This document shows, piece by piece, positions 43,603 to 54,225 of a DNA stretch of 64,000 nt; within the stretch, counting starts at the first letter, position 1, and each line of letters opens with the position of its first letter. The stretch is from positions 124,001 through 188,000 of the forward strand of contig MU385731.1 of the NCBI GenBank assembly GCA_022497155.1, read 5' to 3'. This stretch comes from Whalleya microplaca (lineage: Eukaryota; Ascomycota; Sordariomycetes; Xylariales; Xylariaceae). Below the pieces are notes generated by a model that was not told the DNA's origin, did no database searches, and saw only the letters and a list, made by a program, of their open reading frames with translations. Position numbers and translations under genes: made by a program.

Positions 43603-45600
43603 ATGTCTAAACCTCCGGCGAAAGACTTCGTCGAGAAGTCCCGGATCGGTCGTCATACAGAACTAGCTCGACTGGCTCGAGAACGCCAGGAAGACCTAGG
43701 CCTGATTCTCGGCTTATCACTTCGGGCCAAGGGCAAGCAGGCCCATATCGACTATGTTGGCGGCCTAGACACCAACAAGATCCGCACGGGGCTGGCCAAG
43801 CTGGCCAAATCGGCGCGGTGGGAGGCCAAGCCCCACGGCGGCGAGCTGACGACGGAAGAGGAGAAGACCCTCTCGCTGCCCTCGCTGCGAGATGCCCTCG
43901 TCGACGCCGCGCCGTTGGACCTACATCAGCAGGCCGCGAGCAGCAGCAGCGGTAGTAGCAAGAGCCCCCAGGCGGTCAGCGAGGACCGCAAGAAGCGCAC
44001 GCAAGCCAAAGCCCGCGACTTCGCGGGCATCCTCGCGCAGATCGACACGTCCGCGATCGCATCGCTGGCGCTCGACGTCCTGCACGCGCGGCGCAAGCAG
44101 ACCCCCGCGCACAACCCGCCGCCGCTGCCTTTGCCGCGCGTGGGCCCGCCGCGCTTCGGCGCCGCGCACGTGCTGTACCCGGTCGAGTTCTACGACGACC
44201 GCGCGGGGCGCCACATCAAGTGGGTCGTCAAGATACCCGCCGCGGGCACGCCGGACGTCTGGGACCGGCTCAGCGCCGACGCGCTTCGGTCGGAGGCGCT
44301 GCTGCTGAATCTGCTAAGGACGCGTACGGGCGTGCCGGTCCCCGAGGTCATTGATGCGGATTGTGAGGTGCATAATGAGATTCATGTGCCGTATTTAATT
44401 ATGGAGTTCGTTGAGGGGAGGAGCGCTGAGCGTGTCTGGTTCGAAGACGGCAAGGAGGGGGAGGAGAGCGCCTGCGATGACGGGGATAGGGGGAGAGGAA
44501 GAAAAGCAGAGCGCAGGACCAAAATCCTCCGCGGCGTCGCGCAGGCCATGCTCGAGCTGGGCCGCTTCGAGTTCGAGCAAGGCGGCGCGCCCGTCTTCGA
44601 CGGCGAGGGTTCACTAAGGGGTAGCACGGCGGGCGAGCTCAGGACGCTCGACGTCCGCGCCATGATCCACCGCTGGTTCGCGAACCAGGACTGCGAGCAC
44701 GGGCCCCTGTACGTCGGCGTGGGCCCGTTCGAGGACCCGCGGGATATGTACACGGCGCTCCTCGACTGGGTCCGGGACAGGTGTCCCGAGGCGACGGCCG
44801 ATGGGGTCGGGCGCGGCGTCGATGAGTTGTTGCGCCTGCTTCTAGGGTTTGTGAGGGAGCCGGGGGAGCCGGAGGAGCGATCTAACAGTAGGAGTCACAA
44901 CCAAACGAAAAGCCAGCAGCATCAGCGGAGCCAGAGGAGTAAGAAGAGCAAGCCGTTCGTCCTCACGCATCCCGAACTCAGCCTGCGCAACATCATCGTC
45001 TCCGAGGACGGCGACATAAAGGCGATCCTCGGCTGGGACGGGGCGTGCGCTGCGCCTAGGTCCATGGGCAACGAGGCCTTCCCGCGCTGGCTCGTCCGGG
45101 ACTTCAACCCCTTTGTTTGGCGCTGGCGCCAGCCCGAGGAGTTCTGGAGGATACGACAAGGTGGGGTGTCTGAGCCGGAGGAAAACAGGGCTGAGGATGC
45201 GCCGTGGGTTCTCAAGGAGCTGCGGGAGGAATACGTGGAGATTATGAGGGAATTGAAGGGGGATACGAGGGGTGACGGTGCGGGCGGTGGTAGCAGCGGT
45301 GCTACTACTAAGGGTAGTAGGGATGGAAGCGATAAAGAGCACGAAGACATCGATGTGACGAAGCAATCATTGCTGACGCTTAGTTTGGACACGGCCGTCA
45401 GAGATCCGAGATGCAGATCCGCGATTTTGAGACGGATTCTCGAGAAGTGCTCTCGACAATTTGAACAGTTGGACTTCGATCAGTTTGTAGAGATGCTAGG
45501 CGAAGGCGAGGAGATTAACGGGTATAAGCTCACGTGCTTGAAGAGAAACTTCCACGAGCTTGTGGAGAAGGGGTTTGTGAGGGGTGCTGCTGTCTGGTAA
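43603..45600 (+). CDS. APH-like (aminoglycoside phosphotransferase fold) protein, probable pseudokinase
   Basis: Single exon, 665 residues. Belongs to the large fungal group of APH/protein-kinase-fold proteins, mostly of unknown substrate. Visible landmarks: KWVVKIP with the candidate ATP-binding lysine, a helix with SEALLLNLLRTRTGVPVPEV, the linker PYLIMEFVEGRSAERVW, a loop FVLTHPELSLRNIIVSEDG and ILGWDGACAAPRSMGNEAFP, then a C-terminal helical part. In active relatives the loop is HPD with N downstream, followed by IDWDG. Here the Asp of HPD is Glu458 (His456 and Asn463 kept) and the Asp before WDG is Gly477. Two low-complexity Ser/Lys/Gln insertions lie near 110-135 and 430-450. The middle of the gene is strongly GC-rich. 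Convergent with the SGNH gene. Confidence 0.75.
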   Translation: MSKPPAKDFVEKSRIGRHTELARLARERQEDLGLILGLSLRAKGKQAHIDYVGGLDTNKIRTGLAKLAKSARWEAKPHGGELTTEEEKTLSLPSLRDALVDAAPLDLHQQAASSSSGSSKSPQAVSEDRKKRTQAKARDFAGILAQIDTSAIASLALDVLHARRKQTPAHNPPPLPLPRVGPPRFGAAHVLYPVEFYDDRAGRHIKWVVKIPAAGTPDVWDRLSADALRSEALLLNLLRTRTGVPVPEVIDADCEVHNEIHVPYLIMEFVEGRSAERVWFEDGKEGEESACDDGDRGRGRKAERRTKILRGVAQAMLELGRFEFEQGGAPVFDGEGSLRGSTAGELRTLDVRAMIHRWFANQDCEHGPLYVGVGPFEDPRDMYTALLDWVRDRCPEATADGVGRGVDELLRLLLGFVREPGEPEERSNSRSHNQTKSQQHQRSQRSKKSKPFVLTHPELSLRNIIVSEDGDIKAILGWDGACAAPRSMGNEAFPRWLVRDFNPFVWRWRQPEEFWRIRQGGVSEPEENRAEDAPWVLKELREEYVEIMRELKGDTRGDGAGGGSSGATTKGSRDGSDKEHEDIDVTKQSLLTLSLDTAVRDPRCRSAILRRILEKCSRQFEQLDFDQFVEMLGEGEEINGYKLTCLKRNFHELVEKGFVRGAAVW

Positions 45601-45996
45601 TGGTTAATACAAATAATAGAAAGTGTATAATTCACGTTGCCACCTCCATTTCATTCGCTCATGAGAATCTCGAGCGTACTGTCAGGTAATGAAATCTATA
45701 GCATTGGAACACCTCGCTAGTCCTAAGTAGAGCCCCAGCTACGACTAGGGAGGTCTCTAAAAACAGAACACATTGACACGGCACAGAGCGCTTTCAGGTA
45801 GTATGGTTAGTTGGATTCAGCTTCTCACTTAGGTTTAAGTCATGATCACAGACACTGGAATGGGGCAGAGGGCTGCTACAACCACACTCAAAGTCGTCTA
45901 GTCTTGCAGATCTAGAAATACAGAAATTATTATAAGCAACGATTGATAGTTACAGTAGGCTTTAGAAGACAGCTTGAGTCTTCTCTACTCGCACCC
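45601..45996. other. spacer between convergent genes
   Basis: Two 3' flanks, AT-rich, nothing else seen. Confidence 0.7.
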
Positions 45997-46857
45997 TTAT
46001 TTTGGTAGCGATGTCATGATACGTATCAACTCGTCGGCTATTATTTCACCCATGAGGTCGTAACCTTCTCTCGACAGATGTACCCCGTCCTTATCCCAAT
46101 ATCTTGAGCGCTCCATTACATCCATAGCATGATAAGGTATGGCCTCGCATAGGTCGAAAAAGAAACTGATTTGAAGTGTCAGTCATCCCGACCACAAATA
46201 TTATACCGTTCCAATTCCCAGATGCGTGATATGTGCATCCAAGACTTACAAATTTGGACTGCTATACTTCTTAATAGCAGTATTTACTTCACTTCGTCGG
46301 TCGTTTATCTTCTTGGCGTTAGTTCTAGACTCCGGTATCGTTAAGGCCAGGACTTTGCCGCCTTCCGATAAGGGTATGTCCCAAGTTTCTTGAAGCGCCT
46401 CAATTATATCGCTCGCTTGTTTGTTCCATGTGATGTCACTACCAGGAATCTGTTAGCGTAGGACAATAGAAATACGTTACAGACGACGCCTACTTTGACC
46501 CCCCTAGCACTATAGTCCAGTCAAACGGGCGATCTGCAACAGCCCCTATCTAGTGTCAATCTCTCCGAAGACTCTGCTTTTGATATACTACTAAGTTGGT
46601 AAAAAGAAATAGAAAGACTTACAGGACAACGCCACCCGCTTCAAAAAACCCCCTTGGGTCACTTGGTCGCCCTCTTTACCATCGACTTCGTATTCAACGT
46701 CATACTCTGGAAAAGCCTCTTCGAGTCTCTCCTTCAACTTCACTGTATATGGATGCATCGCAGGGGAGGTCGCCGTCAAGCCATACGGATGCATAGAGGG
46801 AGATCCCACCGTCAATGAATCGCCTACACATAAGATGTTAATTGGTATCTTTGCCAT
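45997..46857 (-). CDS. SGNH/GDSL-type esterase, probably cytosolic
   Basis: Hydrolyses an ester of unknown substrate. Four exons, 46857-46623, 46533-46494, 46438-46250 and 46165-45997, give 210 residues. Block I is VGDSLTVG with nucleophile Ser14. Block III is LGGSND with Asn92, made only when intron 2 is spliced at acceptor TGGTAG; the AG 12 nt upstream breaks the frame. Block V is DKDGVHLS with Asp181 and His184 completing the triad. There is no signal peptide: the protein begins MAKIPINILCVGD. Block II glycine is probably in the QGGFLKR segment. A short insertion after GDSL repeats a HPYGLTATSPAMHPY-like pair. Length and blocks match a common fungal SGNH group. Donors are GTAAGT, GTAGGC and GTAAGT. 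Confidence 0.85.
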
Positions 46858-47303
46858 CTTCGCGGGGCTTCAAGGGGCTTCACAGGAGAAATGGGCAGTT
46901 GATATATTAACCGCGGAGTATGTCCCAAGTATATATAGCATTAGGATATCATACTCGTGGATTGACCTACGTCATCTTCATAAATTAACCAGGTCGGTGT
47001 ATTCTGCACCTCCGTATCATCGTCTCCAAGAACCGTTGTGTTGGGGAGGGTAGGAATGGAGGGGACTTACAGTAAGCTCTGCAATGGAAGTCGGCATTTC
47101 ATCTCCACCAAGTCATCTGCGATATATCATCGCATTCAATCATTTAAAAAGATCTTCTATATGGAACTCACTAAATCATGTTTTTTGACTTTCTCGATTC
47201 TAATCGAGACTGATTGCATTGTGTTTCACTATACTTGAAATCCGTTCACTCCATACATTTATTACAAGTTGGTGCCCCTTCTCGATAGTTAGAATAAGTA
47301 TGC
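46858..47303. other. spacer
   Basis: SGNH gene promoter; nothing else seen. Confidence 0.6.
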
Positions 47304-47565
47304 TTAATACCGCTCAACCTAGTAAGACGTATCTAGAATCACCATGATACGATCGATCACTCTATTACTATGAAAAACCCATACTAACCCTTTTATACAT
47401 TTTAAATTCTACATCTAATTGTGAGCCCTCATTGGGTGGGCCCTCAGCTGCCACTTGTTTCTCATGCCATGTGTAAATCCTTTCGAGCCCTTGTGGAAAC
47501 TTGCATATACCCGAGTATATTGGTGGCTTCTTGAAGTCACGAATGCATAGGAGCCAGTTTATCAT
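47304..47565 (-). CDS. possible small gene or gene fragment, 63 residues
   Basis: Exon 47565-47389 and a five-codon exon 47318-47304 join through donor GTTAGT and acceptor TTACTAG, ending KMYKRVERY. The exon has a protein-like middle (YSGICKFPQGLERIYTWHEK, then EGPPNEGSQLDVEF). I do not recognise it. No upstream exon could be connected; the ATG at 47565 may be inside a once longer gene. Could be a relic of a larger protein's C-terminus. Confidence 0.3.
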
Positions 47566-48363
47566 CGCTGTTCAGGCATGTCGCACGTGTATACAAGGTT
47601 GTTCTTGGCCGAACTATCCGGCATATGGATGTTAAGGGGTACCCCACAACGAGTGTGGTATCATTGCTGGCTACATTATGATGCTGTTATGTGACATCTG
47701 CTACGGTCAAGAATGGAATTAATCATGCAAAGCTAAATACGACTTCAACAACGACAATGACACCGCGGAGAAAGATACGGCCACCTACGAGGGGAAGCTC
47801 AGCAACTTTGACGTTTCCCGATCAAGCATCAGACACTTCAGGATGTTATTCGAGGCTTCATGTCTATCTTTAACTCTCTACTCTGCAATTTAACCGAAAC
47901 TAGACCCTGGAGCAGTCATTTAGACTCCTTCCTCTGTTATACCATCGCATCCCTCCACCACGTAAATGTAAATATAGGCAACTCATAAAGGCTCTCCCCA
48001 TCTTGTCAGGGGCTGGATTCGGGACTTTTACTAGAGCGTCCTTAGCGAATGTCATGTACGCTTATCAGAGAAGAACTCGCTCTCCCTCATGTCGAATCAG
48101 TAGAAAACAGGTATCTCACGAGGCGCCCTAGGATTGCAAATCTATACTTTCTATTTAGCCCCATCATTGGCGTTCATCCAGCCTGGCAGAGGGTGGACCA
48201 ATCCCGAGCCGCAAGTAGGCCACATAACTACACTGTTAGTCGGAGATGACTTGCTATTTACAACAGCTATCTGCCTTCGCATCCATATCAACATGTGAGA
48301 ATCGCAGCCTTCAGATCTGTGCCGATATGAGACTAGCGAGTTCAAGGGAACCCGCACCATATC
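47566..48363. other. spacer
   Basis: No gene supported; 3' flank of the large F-box gene at the right end. Confidence 0.55.
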
Positions 48364-51300
48364 TTATATCCTCCGCAAAACCTCCTCAATGTGCTGAACG
48401 CCTCCCCCATCGGCCTTCTCAAAAATCGGCCCGAGCATAGGATACCGCAGTGATCGATTGTGTCTCTTCGGCATGGCCCAGAACCCGACCAGCACCCCGG
48501 CTCCATCAGGATGTTTGTATAAGTGCCGGGCGTCCGTCAGTTCTACCTTATATGATGGGTGAAGCACATACATGGTGCGCGTGCGGATGAATTCATTCAC
48601 AATATCAACGTCCTGGTTCTCTGAGAAATCGAACTTGCGCCCAGAAGTTGTCGAGAACTAATTTTCAAATCGTCAGTAAGGCTGAGCACCTACTACAACC
48701 GAACCGGGTAAACACTATCAAAGGAGAGGATGGGAGGGAAGTCCAGACTTACGCTAATCATTTCAATGTAATTTCCTCTACTGATACCAATCTCGAGCGT
48801 CGCAAGCATCTCGCCGGGTGCCAGATTCATCGTCTGCGGTTTTATACCGCGCGAGCCCAAGGTCCGTGGCTCTCCATGTTCGTAGATCAAAGTAATGCCC
48901 GACGGCTCGCTGCCGAGTTCCCTGTAGGTGACCTCGATGGCGGTGGCGGGGTCCGGGCTGCCATCGCTGTGGGTCTCCTGCAAGAACACCTTTTCCCGCA
49001 CCATCCATGAGAAACTGGGGTGATTAGCGGAATTGATGATGAGTGGCGTCCCACGACTATTCGGCTTCGGCGTGCAGAACACTCGGACGTGGTCCCATTC
49101 ATGGTTATATCCCCATAGGATGCCAGTCTAATACAGAGTCAGCACACAATTATCTTGAGTATCTTGCCTAAGGGCGTGCACAAATATAGGTAGATAACTG
49201 ACCAGTTCCTCATAGGGATTCTCGCGATAGTGCAGACACACTTTCCCGCCCACAAATGGATCGAGAAAGTCCTTATTGATACCGCTAGCGGTACGCAGTT
49301 TCAGCTTCTTAATCAGGCCAAACTTCACTCGTTTATAGTTGTTGGTGACGTCGTGCCAAGTTGTCATCTCCGTTATTCGATCGTCAGGGCCAAGGTCCAC
49401 AGCGTCAAGCTCTTTATGCCATTGCCCTAGTATGACAGGCGCCTTGCAATCATGGTACTCGAGCCGTAGGCCTGAGATATGTCCTCGTGAGTGGGGGTAT
49501 CCTTCCTCGTCTACTGAGACGCGAATCCTTTTTAGACGCGACAGGTCTGCCGCATTGAAAGCAAAGCCCCCAGGGTATGAAAGCATCTCCTCGGCTGAAA
49601 TCAAGGTCTCGGAGTTCAAGGGAATATGGTGGTGCATGTCATCGGAGGGCTCGACTGAAGCTTCTATTGGTAAGCTGTCATTAGGCAGCTCGCTACAAAT
49701 GCATAAATCGCCGAAAGATCCCGATAGAGACTGGACAAAATGTCAGCTACTCTACACTGGTATCGTAGTAGGGAATCTCCACTAACACTATTTATGCGAG
49801 TGACCTTTGCACAAAAGGCTGTCAAGAGTGTACCAGGCTCTGCCTCCATACTGATTTGCACCTCTTTATCACCAAAGTGTCGCGTCCCATAGAGGCAGAA
49901 GTTTTTTGTTCTGCCTAGATTGGTAGTAATCTGATATAAACAATGTCAGTGGTCATTCACTCATCTGGTTGGTGACCCTAGCCTAGAGAGCGCGTATGAA
50001 CGAAAGCCAAAGCTAAGGCACGTACCTTAATTGCTTGAACTGTGTACCATTTTTCAGAATACGAAATCTGAACACTGGTCATGAGCTCTCCGGCTGGTCC
50101 GTCAACAGGGAAGGACTGCTGAATTGCTCGCAAGTTCTCGGCGCGGGCCGTAGAAAAAGTGCGGCGTCCGTAGAAGCGCTCGCTTCCGTCATCGTAGAGG
50201 AAAGACATACCGACGAATACGTACGGATAGGGGCCCATGAACGCAACTACTCTGACTAATGATCGAAGCAATCGCCCATCAGGTCCGCCGAAGTCCATGT
50301 CTAAACACTGATTGAAATAGACTGGTGAACTTGGCAAAGAATGCCAAACCGGATAAGCGCTTGGGCAATTCGGATTCCATAGTTCAGCAAGCTTGGGGCC
50401 TAAGAAATAGGTAGAGTTTGTGTCGTCGGTGATCACAGGGGACCGTGTTTCCATCTGGCGTTCCAGGAGTGTGATGGAAATCACCTTGCAAGCCTGTAGC
50501 AGCTATTAGTAGTCTTGTTTTACTACTCTCGATTTACACATGTGAGTTCGACCTACATCAAGACCAATGTGAAAACCTATACATCGTGTATGGATCCTCG
50601 GCGTGAGCCTCGCAATCCCACTTGCCGAGTCTGTCAGTTTCATATCTCCTGTTGATACAGAGTATCGTGAACTCTGTGAGTCTGTCATGTGTAAGCGAAA
50701 TCCCGTTAGACCACTCGTAGTCATAGCGACCTCAAGAAGCTCTATATAATCGTCAGATCCAATGACTAGCTCGTGCTCATTACTAATATTGATATATCCA
50801 GCTCTCGGGGATTCATCTACACCTTCGGAGCCTTCAGGCGGGATAATCCGGAGACCACTGATGTAGGTTCTTCCATTCACATAGATAGACGAGACTCGTA
50901 GTATCGTTGGTTTGGCATCTCGATTCAGCGGCCAGGAGATGCTCTGCTGCTTGAACAACCGGCAACTCAGTTCGAGCGGCTTCCTCGAAAGGTTACGATC
51001 TTCTTGAGAATCGCCAGGCACAAACGACGCCTCAGCACATGCAACTGTCGATATGAGAGGTGATGAGTCACTCTCGCCGCTGCTCATCCATTCCTCATTC
51101 TGCAGGCGCAAGCGTAACGCATCGGATATATTGGGCAATATCTGCCAGATGCGGCGTCGGTTCCTGAAGCCGGGGAAGCAATCGGCTCTTATGGCCGCTT
51201 TCGCCTTGAGATAGAGCATGCGCCAGTCGGCAGGCTCCGTAGGTCCCGGGACAAGGCTGTTGGCAAACACGAAGCCCATCTCCTGGTCAGCGTCGAACCG

Positions 51301-52195
51301 GCTGGACCAGAAGCGCGGGGGAAGAAGCCTCGGCTTCGACTCATCTGCGACATATCTCGAAGCGAGGCGTAAGTTGCAGAGATCGCTGCTCGGGAGTACA
51401 GCAAGAATGAGTGCGATCAGCTCGCTCGGCAATAGATAGAATGGATCCGAATCGCTGTAAATTCCCAAGGCCATTTCAGGAAGGGTGAAAGGGGCATTGA
51501 GAGCTGGCATCGCGTCTTCGAGGGTCTCATCCTCGGGTTGGAACTCCTCGCTGGGATTGCCGGTGATCCAGCTGTAAGCAGACCCGGTCACACGGGTATG
51601 GTAGCCGTAGGCCGTCATTCTCTGAAATTGCGCGGCGTGCCCGAAGTCGTGCTGAGGTTTCAGATTAAAGGCAGAGCCCCTATCCGCCATGCTATAGGCG
51701 CTGTTAATCGGCGTATTATATAGCAGAGTAAATAAATGCTTTGCGAGGGTGTTGACTGGAAGCCGGCGACTGGGGTCAATACGGTCCCGGAGGAGCTCCC
51801 AGCAGGCATCGTGAACGACAAAGCAACAGTAACCGAGGGTGTCATCTGACCAGTAACCCAGCTTGTGCACAGCGAAATACTCCTCCAGTTGCTGTTGCGG
51901 ATCACGATCCGTATAGTGACATGAGTACTCGGCAGAAGCGATTACCTCATGGACAAAGTTGAGCCAACCGACACCGGTCACGAAAGGCCTCTCAAGGGCC
52001 AAGCTAGTTCTAACTGAGGAGTTGTTAGGTCTTAGCAGCACGACTAGGAGTTGGCATCAGGCATCGAAACATACTTGCTCGAACCTCTGTAAGCCAACTG
52101 AATCTATTTTCGGGATCAGTAAGCTCAGAAGCGTCGCCCTGCCACTGATCGACCAGGACGCTACAGAGTGGACAAAATGTAGGATCTGAGGCCAT
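48364..52195 (-). CDS. large F-box protein with fungal DUF7600-type region
   Basis: F-box proteins recruit targets to SCF ubiquitin ligases. Seven exons: 52195-52075, 52013-50557, 50493-50026, 49930-49787, 49730-49203, 49127-48753 and 48657-48364. All phases agree, giving 1128 residues. The N-terminus has a CxxC (FCPLC, Cys8 and Cys11) and WLTEVRA, usual for this fungal group. The F-box lies at about 232-270 (FYLLPSELIALILAVLPSSD). The long C-terminal part is beta-rich, with ISGLRI, GLDACKVISITL, ITTNLGRTKNF and HISGLRLEYHD, and corresponds, as far as I recall, to the DUF7600 region. Intron 1 is set by a CTAAC branch and acceptor CTCCTCAG; an AG 30 nt earlier would make a 31-nt intron and was not used. 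Substrate unknown; this family is expanded in Sordariomycetes. Confidence 0.85.
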
Positions 52196-52713
52196 AATCA
52201 CGATGTCGATGGGAAGTTGTCTACGAGAGTGTACGTAAACATAAAAAACATACGTGTATGTCACATACGTTTGTATGTTGACTCTGACTGGTTGTACAGC
52301 ATCAGCTGGTTGCCAGGAACCCAATCGTATTGAAATGCAATTAACCTGGTTCAGCTGTCTACCCCGCTAAATACATACATATATAACTGTAGTAAATACG
52401 ATCCCAAACGCCGAAACCCTTCATCAACGTGCCGCGAAGGGTATGCCACGCACAGCATCCATGATGCCATGCTCTACATCGCTTATGAACTTCCTGAATA
52501 GGACGAGGTAACCATAGGAAATGAAGTTGCAAAGACTAACCATTCCAGACCCCTGACTGACCAGAACCTATGGGGCCCAGGCTATTATCTCCGTCGCACG
52601 TCTCCTATCGACAGCTCTCAGGTTCTTAATAAATCATCCACTGCGAAACTGAAACTCCTGCGACACATTCTAGACCCGCGTCATCGGGTATAAGTACGAG
52701 CTTAAGCTTAAGC
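52196..52713. other. spacer and F-box gene promoter
   Basis: No gene. TACGTATG-type words near 52230-52275. Next to the SH3 gene 3' end is an AAGCTT-rich direct repeat near 52698-52713. Confidence 0.6.
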
Positions 52714-53597
52714 TTAGAAGATACTGTTGACAAGGTTGCCACCAAGCGTCGCACCCGCACCGAAAATAGCAGCATTCCCCAGCTTCTTACCAAACTTCTT
52801 GCCCTGCTCATTGACCTTGCTACCCCCCGCACCGCCAGCAGCAGGAGCAGGAGCACTGCCGCCAGGACTACCACCGCCCTGCGCAACGGCCATCGGCGGC
52901 ACGTGGGCGTTATACGGGTTCTGAGCCTGGGGCGGGGGCGGGTAGCCGCCGGCGCCCGGCGTAGGCGTGGCGTAGACGGGCTGGGGCGGGGCGTAGAAGC
53001 CGGCCTTCTCGCCGCCGTTGTCGATCTGGACGTAGTTCTTGGGGAAGATGCCCTCGGCGCCGGTGCGCAGGTTGCGGCCCATCCACCAGTCGTCGTTCAT
53101 GTATTCGTGGACGGCGATCTTGTCGTCGCGCTCGAAGGAGAGGTCGCGGTCGTCGGCGGCCTGGTACTTATACAGCGCCTTCGCGTGGGCGACGACGGGC
53201 TTCTGGGGCGGCGGGGGCGGTGGGCCGTTGTTGCGGGTCGGCAGCGCAGGGGGCCCGACGTGGCTGTAGGCCGGGGGCGCCGGGCTGGGCGTCGGGTTGT
53301 GGTGGAGGGCTAGGTTGGCCATCGCGTTGACGGGCGGTGATTGCACTGGCGCGGGCGTGGGCGCGCCGGAGAGAGACGACTCGGCGGGGAGCATGCGATG
53401 GATGGAGTTGAAGACATCGTCGTTCACGACGCCTTTCTCGAGAAGATACTCGAGCTCCTACATAGTACAACCACGGTTAGCAAGCGCCTCCTACCTCGTT
53501 CATTCTGAATTGGTTGACCCTGAAAACACAGGCGTACATTCTTGATCAAGCGAATCGACTTGTTATTCGCGATTATCTCCTGGCGGTCGAGGGTCAT
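52714..53597 (-). CDS. SH3-domain protein of the LSB1/PIN3 type
   Basis: Relatives bind Las17/WASP and regulate actin-driven endocytosis. Exons 53597-53538 and 53457-52714 (donor GTACGC) give 267 residues. An N-terminal helical segment (ANNKSIRLIKNELEYLLEKG, continuing to FNSIHRMLP) is typical of the group. A Pro-rich stretch with PPPPPP follows. One SH3 domain spans about residues 112-164 (AKALYKYQAADDRDLSF, DDWWMGRN, GIFPKNYV). Then comes a Pro/Gly/Ala-rich linker and a conserved C-terminus (KVNEQGKKFGKKLGNAAIFG, ending NLVNSIF). The ATG at 53597 is the first in frame; the frame stays open slightly upstream through non-ATG codons, so a short earlier exon cannot be excluded. Confidence 0.9.
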
Positions 53598-54225
53598 CTT
53601 GTCGATCGCGGAAGTCAATGTCGACAAATCGTTTCCTGTCTGTCGAGACCTTCAAGGTGAGCTGGTAAGAATGTAGTAGCAAGCCGGCCTGCTTTTGTTT
53701 CCGTACTTCCGGGTAGTCCGAACTTTATGAAAGTGTTCAGGGAAACCAATGATCATGAAAGAATTAGGGTCGGTGGGTAAAAAAGGTGTGTAGTCGAGGG
53801 GCGACCGAGAGATTCTGCAGTTGTAGTTGGTAGGTTCGGTGGCGTCTATGTCACTTATTATTAGTAAGTAACTTTATTCTTTTTTATTCTTTTAGTGGGT
53901 TGACGGCGGGTGGGACACACACTAACTGCTCCCTAAACTGCTCCCTAGATAGGTACGTATCAGGTGCCCTAATGCTCTAGAACACGGATGTCTCATGTTG
54001 ATCTTGCCATGTGATTTGACATAGTTTATTTAATACATATGTACGACTTACACCATTTATACGATTTGATGTAATACTGATGATGACGACTGATGAAGGA
54101 AGCTAGTTTAATAAGAACAGCTTATTCGCTGCTGCATAATAAATGATCGGTTTATACACGTAGATTCGTATCGTCGTCTAAAAGACTGGCTTCCACATAC
54201 CTAAAATAAAATAAAATACTACTTA
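53598..54225. other. spacer
   Basis: SH3 gene promoter and 3' flank of the PrpD gene. No gene seen. Confidence 0.65.

Noticed and set aside
43892..44308. 138-codon Arg/Ser-rich frame
   Set aside because: Out-of-frame shadow in the GC-rich part of the APH-like gene.
52044..52074. 31-nt intron in the F-box gene
   Set aside because: Too short for fungal splicing; the 61-nt alternative has a CTAAC branch site and also keeps the frame.
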